This document shows positions 15,249 through 24,535 of a stretch of DNA of 64,000 bases, piece after piece; position 1 is the stretch's first letter; each line of letters starts with the position of its first letter. Under the pieces are notes generated by a model, which was given only the letters and a program-made list of their open reading frames with translations, was not told where the DNA came from and searched no databases. This DNA comes from Microbacterium horticulturae (GTDB lineage Bacteria > Actinomycetota > Actinomycetes > Actinomycetales > Microbacteriaceae), in the NCBI RefSeq assembly GCF_029094505.1, contig NZ_CP119108.1:1426001-1490000 (forward strand), in the 5' to 3' direction. The translations under genes were made by a program, and so were the position numbers.

Positions 15249-16370
15249 ATGGTGCACACCCTGAACCCCACAGCCGACCTCAAGACCGACGTCGACGACG
15301 TCGCCCGGTTGCTGACCGCCGACGGTGAACGCGTCGCCGACCGTGATCTGGACTCGTGGATCGCCGACCTCGACGCACAAGCTCTGCGCGGCCTCTACCG
15401 CGATATGTTCTTGCTGCGTCGCATCGACGCCGAGGGCATGGCCCTGCAGCGGCAGGGACAAGTGGGCCTCTGGGCGCCCTGCAACGGGCAGGAGGCCACC
15501 CAGATCGGCACGGCCCGCGTGCTGCAGCCCTCCGACTTCGCCTTCCCCAGCTACCGCGAGACCGGTGTGGTCTACGCTCGCGGTGCGCAGCCCGAGGGAT
15601 TCCTTCGCGCGTGGCGCGGTGAGGCGCACTCCAGCTACGACCCGAACGAGCTGGGCACCGCCGTACAGCAGATCATCATCGGCGCGCAGACGCTGCACGC
15701 TGTCGGCTACGCGATGGGCATTCAGCGCGACGGCGTCGACCAGGTCGTCGCCACCTGGTTCGGCGACGGCGCGACCAGCCAGGGCGACGTCAGTGAGGCC
15801 ATGGTGTTCGCGGCGTCGTACGAAGCGCCCGTCGTGTTCGTGTGCACGAACAACCAGTACGCGATCAGCGAGCCGGTCGGGGTGCAGGCGAAGGCTCCGA
15901 TCGCCGGACGCGCGCCGGCCTTCGGCATCCCGAGCATGCGCGTCGACGGCAACGACATCCTGGCCGTGACGGCCGCTATGCGGTGGGCTGTCGACCACGC
16001 CCGCAGCGGCAAAGGGCCGGCGTTCATCGAAGCGGTCACCTACCGGATGGGCCCGCACACCACCAGCGACGACCCCACGCGTTATCGGGAGAAGGACGAG
16101 GTCGAGGCCTGGAAGCGCCGCGATCCGTTGACGCGCGTCGAGGCGTACCTGCGCGCGATCGGAGAGTTCGACGACGAGGTCGCCGCGCAGATGCAGCACG
16201 ATGCCGACGAGCTCGGCGCCGCGGTGCGCAGCACGTGCCTGGCGATGACGACGGCCCCGGCCCTCAGCATCCTGGACGACGTCTACGCCGAGCCGCACGC
16301 CGGCCTCGATGAGGAGAAGACCTGGTTCGCCGCCTACGTCGACGGCTTCGCCGAGGAGGCCGGGCGATGA
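15249..16370 (+). CDS. bkdA: Branched-chain 2-oxoacid dehydrogenase E1 alpha subunit
   Basis: The 373-residue thiamine-diphosphate enzyme subunit has the ThDP/Mg site GDGATSQGDVSEAM...FVCTNNQYAIS (about 170-205) and the phosphorylation-loop-like YRMGPHTTSDDPTRYR near 260. With the beta subunit it decarboxylates branched-chain 2-oxoacids and reductively acylates the E2 lipoyl group. Sequence alone cannot separate it cleanly from pyruvate dehydrogenase E1 alpha. The divergent Lrp gene and the leucine catabolic genes nearby favour the branched-chain role. ATG 15249 is chosen because AAGGAGG sits 6 nt upstream; an ATG at 15243 overlaps that site. Confidence 0.88.
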   Translation: MVHTLNPTADLKTDVDDVARLLTADGERVADRDLDSWIADLDAQALRGLYRDMFLLRRIDAEGMALQRQGQVGLWAPCNGQEATQIGTARVLQPSDFAFPSYRETGVVYARGAQPEGFLRAWRGEAHSSYDPNELGTAVQQIIIGAQTLHAVGYAMGIQRDGVDQVVATWFGDGATSQGDVSEAMVFAASYEAPVVFVCTNNQYAISEPVGVQAKAPIAGRAPAFGIPSMRVDGNDILAVTAAMRWAVDHARSGKGPAFIEAVTYRMGPHTTSDDPTRYREKDEVEAWKRRDPLTRVEAYLRAIGEFDDEVAAQMQHDADELGAAVRSTCLAMTTAPALSILDDVYAEPHAGLDEEKTWFAAYVDGFAEEAGR

Positions 16371-17377
16371 CGCAGCTCACGATGGCGAAGGCCCTCAACG
16401 AGGGGCTGCGCCGTGCGATGGCCGATGACGACAAGGTGCTCGTCATGGGCGAAGACATCGGTCGCCTCGGCGGCGTGTTCCGCATCACCGACGGTCTGCA
16501 GGCAGAGTTCGGCGCGCAGCGCATCGTCGACACCCCGTTGGCCGAGTCGGGCATCATGGGCACGGCCGTCGGGCTCGCGTACCGCGGGTATCGCCCGGTC
16601 GTCGAGATCCAGTTCGACGGATTCGTGTACCCGGCGTTCGACCAGATCGTCTCGAACGTCGCCAAGCTGCACTACCGCTCGCAGGGCACCGTGCGGATGC
16701 CGATCACGATTCGCATCCCGTGGGCCGGCGGCGTGGGAGCAGCCGAGCACCATTCCGAGTCACCCGAAGCGTACTTCGTGCACACCTCCGGTCTGCGCGT
16801 CGTGGCGGTATCGAACCCGCAGGACGCCTACACCGTTCTGCGCCAGGCGATAGCGTGCGATGACCCCGTGGTGTTCTTCGAGCCCAAGCGGCTGTACCAC
16901 ACCAAGGGCGAGGTCGATCTCGACCGGGATCTCGCCGACGCGGCGCCGATGGGACTGGCGCGCATCGCCCGGCCGGGCAAGGATCTGACGCTCATCACGT
17001 ACGGTGCGCAGGTGGCGACGGCGATGGATGCCGCGACCGCCGCCGAAGATGAGGGCATCGACATCGAGGTCATCGATCTGCGCTCGCTCTCGCCGATCGA
17101 CTACAAGACGGTCACCGCCTCGGTGCGCAAGACGGGCCGCGTCGTCGTGACCCATGAGGCCGCGCGCGAGGCGGGGCTGGGCGCGGAGATCATCGCGAGC
17201 GTCACCGAACGCTGCTTCTACCACTTGGAGACGCCGCCGGTTCGAGTGACCGGATGGGACATCCCGTATCCGCCCGCGAAGCTCGAGAAGCACCACGTGC
17301 CCGACCTGGACCGGATCCTCGATGCGGTCGACCGGGTGCTCGACCGGCCGAACAGCATGTCGGAGGTGGAACTGTAA
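16367..17377 (+). CDS. bkdB: Branched-chain 2-oxoacid dehydrogenase E1 beta subunit
   Basis: The 336-residue transketolase-like beta subunit has the conserved MGEDIG...GVFRIT near 28-45, DTPLAESGIMGTAVGLA, EIQFDGFVYPAFDQ and the C-terminal transketolase domain (DLRSLSPID ... VVTHEAAREAGLGAEI ... RVTGWDIPYPPAKLE). It forms the E1 alpha2-beta2 heterotetramer. The start overlaps the E1 alpha stop (ATGA), so translation is coupled and the subunits are made in equal amounts. The final residues overlap the E2 start (TAATG). Same pyruvate versus branched-chain caveat as for E1 alpha. Confidence 0.9.
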   Translation: MTQLTMAKALNEGLRRAMADDDKVLVMGEDIGRLGGVFRITDGLQAEFGAQRIVDTPLAESGIMGTAVGLAYRGYRPVVEIQFDGFVYPAFDQIVSNVAKLHYRSQGTVRMPITIRIPWAGGVGAAEHHSESPEAYFVHTSGLRVVAVSNPQDAYTVLRQAIACDDPVVFFEPKRLYHTKGEVDLDRDLADAAPMGLARIARPGKDLTLITYGAQVATAMDAATAAEDEGIDIEVIDLRSLSPIDYKTVTASVRKTGRVVVTHEAAREAGLGAEIIASVTERCFYHLETPPVRVTGWDIPYPPAKLEKHHVPDLDRILDAVDRVLDRPNSMSEVEL

Positions 17378-18750
17378 TGCAGGACTTCCGACTTCCCGAC
17401 CTCGGCGAGGGGCTTCCCGAGGCCGAGCTCGTGCAATGGCTCGTCGCCGAGGGCGACACCGTCAGCCTGAACCAGAACATCGCCGAGGTGGAGACGGCCA
17501 AGGCCGTCGTCGAGCTGCCCTCGCCCTATGCCGGCACAGTGCAGAGGCTGCATCACGCCGCCGGCGACACGATCGACGTCGGCGACGTCATCGTGACCTT
17601 CGCACTGGAGGGGGAGACGGTGGATGCTGCTCCCGCCGCCCCCGCAGAGGCCGGCAAGGGGGAGGCTGAGGCCGAGCCCGAAGAGGAGAAGGCCACGCCG
17701 AACCTCGTGGGGTACGGGGCCGCTCCGCGCAAGAGCGCGCGGCCGCAGCGGCGTGCGCGTGCTGCGCGCGCGGGTGCTTCGGCATCGGCCGACACCGCGG
17801 TGCTCGAGGCTGCGCCGCACGATGCGATCGTCGAGCAGCCCATAGAGCAACCGGTCGAGCGGCCCCGCTCCACCCCGCCGGTGCGCAAGCTCGCCAAGGA
17901 CTTGGGGATCGACCTCGCGCTCGTGGAGGCGACCGGCGAGAACGGCCTGATCACGCGGGGCGATGTCGAGGCGTACGCCGGCCACACCGGCATGGCGGAC
18001 GCGCAGGCGGCGGCCGCGGCATCCACCACTCCCGCGCCGACGAGCGACGAGCGTGTCACCCGCCGGCCGATTCGCGGGGTGCGCAAGGCGACGGCCGAGG
18101 CCATGGTGCGCAGCGCGTTCACGGCGCCGCATGTGACGACCTTCCAGACCGTCGACGTGACCGCGACGATGGAGCTCGTCGCATCGCTGAGGGCCGATCG
18201 ATCGCTGGAGGGCCACCGCATCGGCGTGATGGCGGTCGCGGCCAAGGCCGTGTGTCTGGCGCTCGGCCGCAACCCGAGTCTCAATGCGAAGTGGGATGAC
18301 GCGGCCGGCGAGATCGTCGAGCACCACTACGTCAACCTCGGTGTGGCGGCGGCGACCGAGCGGGGGCTCATCGTGCCGGTGGTCCCCGATGCAGACGCCA
18401 TGACGCTCGTCGAGCTGGCCGACGCGATCGGTGAGCTCGCGGCCACCGCGCGGTCGGGCAAGACGCCACCGGCGGCCATGACCGGGGGCACGTTCTCGAT
18501 CACGAACTTCGGCGTCTTCGGCGTCGAAGCCGGCACGCCGATCCTCAACCCGGGGGAGGCCGGCATCTTGGGGCTCGGCACCGTGGCCAAGCGGCCCTGG
18601 GAGCACCAGGGCGAGATCGCGCTGCGCGACGTCATGACGCTGAGCCTGTCGTTCGACCACCGGATCGTCGACGGTGCCGAGGGGTCGCGGTTCCTGGTCG
18701 ACGTCGCGAGCGTGCTCGAGCAGCCCGGGAGGGCGATGCTTCTGCGGTGA
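17377..18750 (+). CDS. bkdC: Branched-chain 2-oxoacid dehydrogenase E2 (dihydrolipoyl acyltransferase)
   Basis: The 457-residue core subunit has one lipoyl domain (1-75; lipoyl-Lys K42 in EVETAKAVVELP), an Ala/Pro/Glu-rich linker, a peripheral-subunit-binding domain (about 165-205: PPVRKLAKDLGIDLALV, then GLITRGDVEAYAG) and a catalytic domain ending in SFDHRIVDGAEGSRF with the HxxxDG active site. It passes the acyl group to CoA. ATG 17377 follows GGAGGTGG and overlaps the E1 beta stop; earlier in-frame sequence is shadow. No E3 gene follows, so lipoamide dehydrogenase must be shared with other complexes elsewhere. Confidence 0.93.
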   Translation: MQDFRLPDLGEGLPEAELVQWLVAEGDTVSLNQNIAEVETAKAVVELPSPYAGTVQRLHHAAGDTIDVGDVIVTFALEGETVDAAPAAPAEAGKGEAEAEPEEEKATPNLVGYGAAPRKSARPQRRARAARAGASASADTAVLEAAPHDAIVEQPIEQPVERPRSTPPVRKLAKDLGIDLALVEATGENGLITRGDVEAYAGHTGMADAQAAAAASTTPAPTSDERVTRRPIRGVRKATAEAMVRSAFTAPHVTTFQTVDVTATMELVASLRADRSLEGHRIGVMAVAAKAVCLALGRNPSLNAKWDDAAGEIVEHHYVNLGVAAATERGLIVPVVPDADAMTLVELADAIGELAATARSGKTPPAAMTGGTFSITNFGVFGVEAGTPILNPGEAGILGLGTVAKRPWEHQGEIALRDVMTLSLSFDHRIVDGAEGSRFLVDVASVLEQPGRAMLLR

Positions 18751-18792
18751 GGGGTACGCGGGTTGCGCCTGGACGGCGCGTCCGCGCTTCTC

Positions 18793-18853
18793 CGCGAGAG
18801 CATGCCTGTGCACGCCGTTCCGCCGGCGGAGCGTGCACAGGCGTGATCTCGCG
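18793..18853. repeat. Intergenic long-hairpin repeat, copy 1
   Basis: Two 23-nt arms (18793-18815 and 18831-18853) are complementary at 21 positions around a 15-nt loop. The mismatches are at arm positions 8 and 11. A second copy at 32624-32684 has near-identical arms (CGCGAGA, CA, then CTTGTGCACGC or CCTGTGCACGC) and mismatches at the same two positions. Both copies are intergenic, after the 3' end of a plus-strand gene. No T-tract follows, so a simple terminator is unlikely. Confidence 0.75.
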
Positions 18854-18892
18854 TGGGACGCGGGCGTAGGGTCGAGCCCAGCGGGGTGAGCC

Positions 18893-19159
18893 ATGTCGAC
18901 GAGGATGCTGCGCGCGGTGGTCGGTACCGCGCTCGCGGTTTCGGCATGCTCGCTCTCGGCGTGTGCGGTGCCCGCCGCCGAGCCGCAGGGCACGCCGTCT
19001 GGGGCGACGTCATCATGGCGTCCGACCGCGCTGCCGATCACATGTGGCAGCGGGTTCGGAGCGGCGTCCGCCGACTCGGGGACCGATGCCGATCGTTCGT
19101 GCGCTGAGGGGAGCGGGTCGCTCTCACAGACTCCGGATGATCGCACGTACGTCGGGTGA
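18893..19159 (+). CDS. Possible small lipoprotein
   Basis: An 88-residue reading frame with a plausible lipoprotein signal: Arg at 4 and 7, a hydrophobic stretch (VVGTALAVSACSLS) and lipobox LSAC with Cys at about 24. The mature part is short, Ser/Ala/Asp-rich and has two further cysteines (ITCGSG, RSCAEG) that could form a disulfide. A TAGGGT box (18867-18872) lies about 20 bp upstream, and GCGGGGTGAG precedes the ATG. I recognise no family. It lies in the 484-bp gap between bkdC and the TetR gene; the alternative is non-coding DNA. Confidence 0.45.
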   Translation: MSTRMLRAVVGTALAVSACSLSACAVPAAEPQGTPSGATSSWRPTALPITCGSGFGAASADSGTDADRSCAEGSGSLSQTPDDRTYVG

Positions 19160-19234
19160 TTCTGCGGGAATCGTCCGACGTGCGTCGTCTTCTCCGAAGT
19201 CTGTGTGGCGGTAGCGCGCCGCCGCCTCGGGGCC

Positions 19235-19825
19235 TCACGCCCGCAGAGCAGCACCCGCGAGCTGCTCGAGTGTCGCCCGCACCTGGCTCTCGCCGGGGGC
19301 GGCGCGCAGCCCGCGCACGCTGTGCGGCGTCGAGTTGATGAGCCCGAACACGGCATGCGCGCGCACGCGCAGATCGGCATCGGAGCGGGAGGGGTGGATG
19401 CCGCGCAGCACCCCCACCCACACCTCGACGTATTCGCGCTGCAGTCGTCGCACCCGATGCCGGTCGGTCTCGGCGAGCGAAGCGAGGTCGCGGTCCTGCA
19501 CGCGGATGACGTCGGCGTCATCGAGGGCGAACGCCACATGGAACCGGATGAGGTCATCAAGCGCGCTCGCGGGGTCGGGCGCGGCATCCACCACTCCCAC
19601 TCCACCGTCGCGCAGTCGCACGCTCACCTCCACGAGGATCGCGCCCAGCAGCGCCTGCTTGCTCGCGAAGTGTCGGTAGACCGCGGGGCCGCTCACGCCG
19701 CATGCGGCGCCGATGTCTTCGAGCGTCACCGACGCGAAGCCGCGCTCGGCGAACAGCCGTGACGCCTCGCGCAGCAGCGCCGACCGGCGGTCGGACTTCG
19801 CGCGTTCGCGCTGCGTGATTGCCAT
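19235..19825 (-). CDS. TetR-family repressor of the acyl-CoA carboxylase operon
   Basis: The 196-residue regulator has a TetR HTH at about 10-60 (ALLREASRLFAERGFASVTLEDIGAACG, then VSGPAVYRHFASKQALL) and a TetR_C_33-like ligand domain. It is divergent from the MCC/leucine genes, matching the place of Rv2506 near accD1-accA1 in M. tuberculosis. Two tandem GTTA-N8-TAAC palindromes lie in the 61-bp gap between the two starts. Autoregulation plus repression of the operon, relieved by an acyl-CoA, is the natural prediction. The ligand is not shown by sequence. Confidence 0.92.
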   Translation of the reverse strand: MAITQRERAKSDRRSALLREASRLFAERGFASVTLEDIGAACGVSGPAVYRHFASKQALLGAILVEVSVRLRDGGVGVVDAAPDPASALDDLIRFHVAFALDDADVIRVQDRDLASLAETDRHRVRRLQREYVEVWVGVLRGIHPSRSDADLRVRAHAVFGLINSTPHSVRGLRAAPGESQVRATLEQLAGAALRA

Positions 19826-19829
19826 CTGA

Positions 19830-19845
19830 GTTAATCCTCGCTAAC
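19830..19845. promoter_or_regulatory. TetR operator 1, GTTA-N8-TAAC
   Basis: A 16-bp palindrome starting 5 bp upstream of the TetR start codon. Together with operator 2, centred 26 bp away, it also forms an imperfect direct repeat, AGTTAAT(N6)CTAAC. Confidence 0.7.
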
Positions 19846-19855
19846 ATCGAGTTCA

Positions 19856-19871
19856 GTTAATGAAGACTAAC
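19856..19871. promoter_or_regulatory. TetR operator 2, GTTA-N8-TAAC
   Basis: This second 16-bp palindrome has the same half-sites and spacing as operator 1. It covers an in-frame ATG at 19860, an argument that translation of accD starts at the next ATG (19887), which has GGAG 5 nt upstream. Confidence 0.7.
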
Positions 19872-19886
19872 ACCGTCGGAGCAGAC

Positions 19887-21449
19887 ATGACCGAACCCGC
19901 CACCCAGCGTGACCTCGCCGCCGAACTGCGCGAGCGCGTCGCCGTCGCGGCCGAAGGCGGGTCCGCGGCATCCCGCGACCGCCACGTCACGCGCGGCAAG
20001 CTGCTGCCGCGCGATCGCGTGCGGCGCCTGCTCGACGAAGGCAGCCCATTCCTCGAGGTCGCTCCGCTCGCTGCCGACGGCCTGTACGACGGGCAGGCTC
20101 CGGCGGCGGGCGTCATCGCCGGCATCGGGCTCGTGCACGGCCGACACGTCATGGTGGTGTGCAACGACGCCACCGTCAAGGGCGGCACGTACTATCCGAT
20201 GACCGTCAAGAAGCATCTGCGCGCGCAGGAGATGGCCCTCGAGAACCGGCTGCCCTGCGTCTACCTCGTCGACTCGGGGGGCGCGTTCCTGCCGATGCAG
20301 GACGAGGTCTTTCCCGACCGCGACCACTTCGGGCGCATCTTCTTCAATCAGGCGCGGCTGTCGGCCGAGCGCATCCCGCAGATCGCGGCAGTGCTCGGTT
20401 CGTGCACGGCCGGCGGTGCGTACGTGCCCGCGATGAGTGACGAGACGGTGATCGTCCGCAACCAGGGCACGATCTTCCTGGGCGGGCCGCCGCTCGTGAA
20501 GGCCGCGATCGGCGAGGTCGTCACCGCCGAAGAGCTCGGCGGGGGAGAGCTGCACGCCCGCCACTCGGGAGTCGTCGACCACCTCGCCGACGACGACGAG
20601 CACGCGCTCGAGATCGTGCGAGACATCGTCGCAACCCTGCCGCCGCCCGCCGAGCCGGCGTGGCTGGTCTCCGAGACCGTCCCGGCGAAGGGCACCGCCG
20701 ACGAGCTCTACGACGTCGTGCCCGTCGACGTGAATCAGCCGTACGACGTGCGCGAGGTGATCAGCCGCCTCGTCGACGGCGGCGCGCTGCACGAGTTCAA
20801 GAAGGAATACGGCACGACCCTGGTGACCGGCTTCGCGCACATCCACGGGCACCCCGTGGGCATCGTCGCCAACAACGGCGTGCTGTTCAGCGAGTCGGCG
20901 CTGAAGGGCGCCCACTTCATCGAGCTGTCCGATCAGCGCGGCATCCCGCTGCTGTTCCTGCAGAACATCTCCGGCTTCATGGTGGGGCGGGATGCCGAAG
21001 CCGGCGGCATCGCGAAGGACGGGGCCAAGATGGTCACGGCCGTCGCGACGACGCGGGTGCCCAAGCTCACGGTCGTGATCGGCGGCTCGTTCGGCGCCGG
21101 CAACTACTCGATGTGCGGGCGGGCATATTCGCCCCGCTTCTTGTGGACGTGGCCCGCCAGCCGCATCTCGGTGATGGGCGGCGCCCAGGCCGCATCCGTG
21201 CTCTCCACCGTCAAGCGCGATCAGCTCGAGGCGCGCGGCGACCAGTGGCAGGCCGACGAGCAGGCGGCGTTCGAGGCGCCGATCCGCGCGCAGTACGAAG
21301 AGCAGGGCAGCCCGTACTACGCGACCGCGCGGCTGTGGGACGACGGCATCGTCGACCCCGCCGACACCCGTGACCTGCTGGGGCTCGCGCTCGATGTCGT
21401 TGCGCGCACGCCCCTGCCCGAACCGCGCTTCGGCGTCTTCCGGATGTGA
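19887..21449 (+). CDS. accD1: Acyl-CoA carboxylase beta subunit, methylcrotonoyl-CoA type
   Basis: The 520-residue carboxyltransferase has the N-terminal crotonase-like half with [25 protein letters not shown]... and [11 protein letters not shown], and the C-terminal half with [25 protein letters not shown] and [16 protein letters not shown]. The biotin and acyl-CoA oxyanion holes are intact. The motif set is that of methylcrotonoyl-CoA carboxylase beta (AccD1) rather than acetyl/propionyl-CoA carboxylase. It transfers CO2 from biotin to 3-methylcrotonyl-CoA in leucine breakdown. ATG 19887 is preferred over 19860, which lies inside an operator. The stop overlaps the next start (GTGA). Confidence 0.92.
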   Translation: MTEPATQRDLAAELRERVAVAAEGGSAASRDRHVTRGKLLPRDRVRRLLDEGSPFLEVAPLAADGLYDGQAPAAGVIAGIGLVHGRHVMVVCNDATVKGGTYYPMTVKKHLRAQEMALENRLPCVYLVDSGGAFLPMQDEVFPDRDHFGRIFFNQARLSAERIPQIAAVLGSCTAGGAYVPAMSDETVIVRNQGTIFLGGPPLVKAAIGEVVTAEELGGGELHARHSGVVDHLADDDEHALEIVRDIVATLPPPAEPAWLVSETVPAKGTADELYDVVPVDVNQPYDVREVISRLVDGGALHEFKKEYGTTLVTGFAHIHGHPVGIVANNGVLFSESALKGAHFIELSDQRGIPLLFLQNISGFMVGRDAEAGGIAKDGAKMVTAVATTRVPKLTVVIGGSFGAGNYSMCGRAYSPRFLWTWPASRISVMGGAQAASVLSTVKRDQLEARGDQWQADEQAAFEAPIRAQYEEQGSPYYATARLWDDGIVDPADTRDLLGLALDVVARTPLPEPRFGVFRM

Positions 21450-23356
21450 GCAGCACCATGTACTTCGACACCGTTCTGGTGGCCAACCGCGGCGAGATCG
21501 CCCGCCGCGTCATTCGCACGCTGCGCCTGCTCGGCATCCGGTCGGTCGCCGTCTACAGCGACGCCGACGCGTCGGCGCCGCATGTGGCCGAGGCCGATGA
21601 TGCCGTGCGGATCGGGCCGGCTGCGGCATCCCACTCGTATCTCGACATCGACGCGGTCATCGGTGCAGCGCAGGCGAGCGGCGCGCAGGCGATCCACCCC
21701 GGGTACGGCTTCCTCTCCGAGAATCCGGCGCTCGGCCGCGCCTGCGCCGAGGCCGGCATCGTCTTCATCGGGCCGGGTGCCCAGGCGCTCGAGGTCATGG
21801 CCGACAAGATCCGCGCTCGCGACCATGTCGCCGCCTCCGGTGTGCCCATCGTGCCCGGCTTCAGCGCCGCCGGCATGACCGACGACGAGATCGTGGATGC
21901 CGCGAAGGCCGCCGGCTTTCCGCTGCTGATCAAGCCGTCGGCCGGCGGCGGCGGCAAGGGCATGCAGGAGGTGCATGGTCCCGATGAGGTCCGGGATGCC
22001 GTGGCCACCGCCCGCCGCGTGGCCACGGCCGCCTTCGGCGACGACACGCTGCTGTTCGAGCGTCTCATCCAGCGTCCGCGGCACATCGAGGTGCAGGTGC
22101 TCGGCGACACACGCGGCACCGTCATCCACCTTGGTGAACGCGAATGCACGCTTCAGCGCCGCCACCAGAAGGTCATCGAAGAGGCTCCGTCGCCGCTGAT
22201 CGACGCCGGCACCCGGGCACGGCTGGGCGAAGCGGCCTGTGCGGCCGCGGCATCCGTCGCCTACACGGGCGCCGGAACCGTGGAGTTCATCGTGTCGGCG
22301 GACCGGCCCGACGAGTTCTTCTTCATGGAGATGAACACGCGCCTCCAGGTCGAGCACCCGGTGACCGAGCTGGTGACCGGCGTCGATCTCGTCGAGCAGC
22401 AGCTGCGCATCGCCGCGGGCGAGGCGCTCGACATCGCTGATGTGACATTCGACGGGCACGCGATCGAGGCGCGGGTGTATGCCGAGAGCCCCGCGCGCGG
22501 CTTCTTGCCGGCGACCGGCGATGTGCTGTTGTGGCAGCCGGCCGAGGGAGTGCGGACGGATGCCGCTGTCGAGACCGGCAGCGTGGTCACCGCCGACTAC
22601 GACCCGATGATCGCGAAGGTCATAGCCCACGGTGCCGACCGTGCGCAGGCGCTCGAGCGGTTGGATGCCGCGCTCGCCGGCACCGTGCTGTTCGGTGTGG
22701 AGAGCAACATCGACTTTCTGCGCACGCTGCTGACTGATCCCGTCGTGCAGGCCGGCGACATGGACACCGGGCTCATCGACCGGATGCCGCCGTTCGAAGA
22801 CCCGGCACCGAACGAGGCAGCGCTCGCCGCTGCGGCTGCTGCGGTGCCGCTCGCGGAGGAGCGCGGACACGCGACGCCGCTGTGGCTGGCGGGAACGGGG
22901 TGGCGTGCAAGCGCCGCGCCGGTGCCGGGGCGGGTGTGGTTCGAAACGAGCGACGGGACGGTGTCGGTCGCCCCGCGAGCGCAGCGAGACGAAGGTCCGG
23001 TGACCGCCGTCGGCTCGGAGGGAACCGTCTGGGTCCACGCCGACGGCGTGACCAGCGCCCTCACGCCGCTCACGCGACGCCAGGCGATGGAGCACCGCCT
23101 CGCACAGCGGGAACGCGCCGAGGGCGCCTCCGACCCCGAGCTGCGTGCGCCGATGCCCGGCGCCGTGGTCGCAGTGCACGCTGAAGAAGGCGCCCGCGTG
23201 ACTGCGGGAGAGAAGATCGTCTCCATCGAGGCGATGAAGATGGAACACCCGGTGACGGCGCCGCATGACGGCATCCTCACCCTCCTGGTCGCGAGCGGCG
23301 ACCAGGTGCGTCGCGATCAGATCATCGCGCGCGTCGACCCTGCCGAAGGCGAGTGA
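21446..23356 (+). CDS. accA1: Acyl-CoA carboxylase alpha subunit (biotin carboxylase + BCCP), MCC type
   Basis: The 636-residue protein has a biotin carboxylase module (about 1-450: [25 protein letters not shown], the ATP-grasp glycine loop [27 protein letters not shown]). A variable middle region (about 450-570) follows, then a biotinyl domain with the biotin Lys in [11 protein letters not shown] near residue 600. It carboxylates its own biotin for the beta subunit. The GTG overlaps the accD stop; an ATG 12 bp later ([12 protein letters not shown]) is an equally good start. A 19-bp match to an interspersed repeat (22975-22993) lies inside the variable region without breaking the frame. Confidence 0.92.
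   Translation: MSSTMYFDTVLVANRGEIARRVIRTLRLLGIRSVAVYSDADASAPHVAEADDAVRIGPAAASHSYLDIDAVIGAAQASGAQAIHPGYGFLSENPALGRACAEAGIVFIGPGAQALEVMADKIRARDHVAASGVPIVPGFSAAGMTDDEIVDAAKAAGFPLLIKPSAGGGGKGMQEVHGPDEVRDAVATARRVATAAFGDDTLLFERLIQRPRHIEVQVLGDTRGTVIHLGERECTLQRRHQKVIEEAPSPLIDAGTRARLGEAACAAAASVAYTGAGTVEFIVSADRPDEFFFMEMNTRLQVEHPVTELVTGVDLVEQQLRIAAGEALDIADVTFDGHAIEARVYAESPARGFLPATGDVLLWQPAEGVRTDAAVETGSVVTADYDPMIAKVIAHGADRAQALERLDAALAGTVLFGVESNIDFLRTLLTDPVVQAGDMDTGLIDRMPPFEDPAPNEAALAAAAAAVPLAEERGHATPLWLAGTGWRASAAPVPGRVWFETSDGTVSVAPRAQRDEGPVTAVGSEGTVWVHADGVTSALTPLTRRQAMEHRLAQRERAEGASDPELRAPMPGAVVAVHAEEGARVTAGEKIVSIEAMKMEHPVTAPHDGILTLLVASGDQVRRDQIIARVDPAEGE
22975..22993 (+). repeat. Interspersed-repeat-like segment inside accA1
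   Basis: GCGAGCGCAGCGAGACGAA resembles the second half of the GGTCGTTGAGCGAAGCGAGACGAAAC-type repeat family known from Microbacterium intergenic regions. Here it codes within the poorly conserved linker before the biotinyl domain. It may be an old insertion tolerated in frame, or chance. Confidence 0.4.
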
Positions 23357-24525
23357 AAGACAGCATGGACACCTACAGCACTTATGACGTCAGCGACGAC
23401 GAGCGCGAGCTCGCCGGACTCGTGCGCGGCTTCGCCGACGAGGTCATCGCGCCGATCGCCTATGAGGCGAACCGCACCCACACCCTGCCGCTCGACGTCG
23501 TCGCGCAGATGGGGGAGATGGGCCTGTTCGGCCTGCCGTTCCCCGAAGAGTACGGCGGGCAGGGCGGCGACTACTTCGCGCTGAGCCTGGCGATCGAGGC
23601 CATCGGCCGCGTCGACCAGTCGCTGGCGATCACGCTCGAAGCCGGGGTGAGCCTGGGCGCGATGCCGATCTTCCGCTTCGGGAACGACGAGCAGAAGCGC
23701 GAGCTGCTGCCGGATCTGCTCGCCGGCCGGGCGCTCGGGGGGTTCGGTCTGACCGAACCGGATGCCGGATCCGATGCCGGCGCCACGCGCACCACCGCGC
23801 GACTCGAGGGCGGCGAGTGGGTCATCAACGGTGCGAAGCAGTTCATCACCAACTCGGGCACCGACATCACCCGCTTCGTCACCGTGACCGCGGTAACCGG
23901 GGAGAAGGACGGCCGCAAGGAGATCTCGACGATCATCGTTCCGAACGGCACACCGGGGTTCACCGTCGAGCCGGCTTACGACAAGGTGGGCTGGCACGCG
24001 TCTGACACGCACCCGCTCACCTTCGCCGACGCCCGGGTGCCCGAGGCGAATCTGCTCGGCGAGCGGGGCCGTGGGTTCGCGGCCTTCCTGCACATCCTCG
24101 ACGAGGGGCGTATCGCGATCGCCGCTCTCGCGACGGGCGCCGCCGAAGGGTGTGTGGACGCCGCCGTCGACTACGCGCACTCGCGGACGGTCTTCGGGCA
24201 GCCGCTGGCCACCAAGCAGACGATGCAGTTCAAGATCGCGCGCATGCAGGCCCGGGTGCACACGGCGCGGCTCGCCTGGCACCACGCGGCACGCCTGCGC
24301 GACGCCGGCAAGCCGTTCAAGACCGAGGCCGCCATCGCCAAGCTTGTGGCGGGGGATGCCGCCATGGACAACGCCCGCGACGCCACCCAGGTGTTCGGCG
24401 GCAACGGGTTCATGAACGAGTACCCCGTGGCGCGCCATTACCGGGACTCGAAGATCCTCGAGGTCGGCGAGGGCACCACCGAGGTGCAGCTGCTCGTGAT
24501 CGCTCGGGCGCTGGGCCTGGTGTGA
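23353..24525 (+). CDS. Acyl-CoA dehydrogenase, FadE19-like (isovaleryl-CoA oxidation)
   Basis: The 390-residue flavoprotein has the ACAD fold: [13 protein letters not shown] and [14 protein letters not shown] (FAD/substrate contacts), then [34 protein letters not shown] and [17 protein letters not shown]. The catalytic Glu is in the ordinary ACAD position (the E of EGT). Classical isovaleryl-CoA dehydrogenases keep the base on helix G and have a small residue here. Operon position makes isovaleryl-CoA to 3-methylcrotonyl-CoA the likely step, but a broader short branched-chain specificity is possible. GTG 23353 overlaps the accA1 stop (GTGA); ATG 23365 is an alternative. Confidence 0.88.
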   Translation: MKDSMDTYSTYDVSDDERELAGLVRGFADEVIAPIAYEANRTHTLPLDVVAQMGEMGLFGLPFPEEYGGQGGDYFALSLAIEAIGRVDQSLAITLEAGVSLGAMPIFRFGNDEQKRELLPDLLAGRALGGFGLTEPDAGSDAGATRTTARLEGGEWVINGAKQFITNSGTDITRFVTVTAVTGEKDGRKEISTIIVPNGTPGFTVEPAYDKVGWHASDTHPLTFADARVPEANLLGERGRGFAAFLHILDEGRIAIAALATGAAEGCVDAAVDYAHSRTVFGQPLATKQTMQFKIARMQARVHTARLAWHHAARLRDAGKPFKTEAAIAKLVAGDAAMDNARDATQVFGGNGFMNEYPVARHYRDSKILEVGEGTTEVQLLVIARALGLV

Positions 24526-24535
24526 AGGGGCTAGC

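Noticed and set aside
18793..18853. The hairpin after bkdC as a Rho-independent terminator
   Set aside because: No T-tract follows either arm, and the same hairpin recurs at 32624 with conserved mismatches, so it fits a repeat family better.
19480..19500. GCGAGCGAAGCGAGG inside the TetR gene resembling the interspersed repeat
   Set aside because: Short match in a conserved part of the coding sequence (DLASLAETD); most likely chance given the codon bias.
17218..19605. Minus-strand ORF of 795 codons opposite the BCKDH genes
   Set aside because: No domain, and the plus-strand E1 beta and E2 are unmistakable with active-site motifs.
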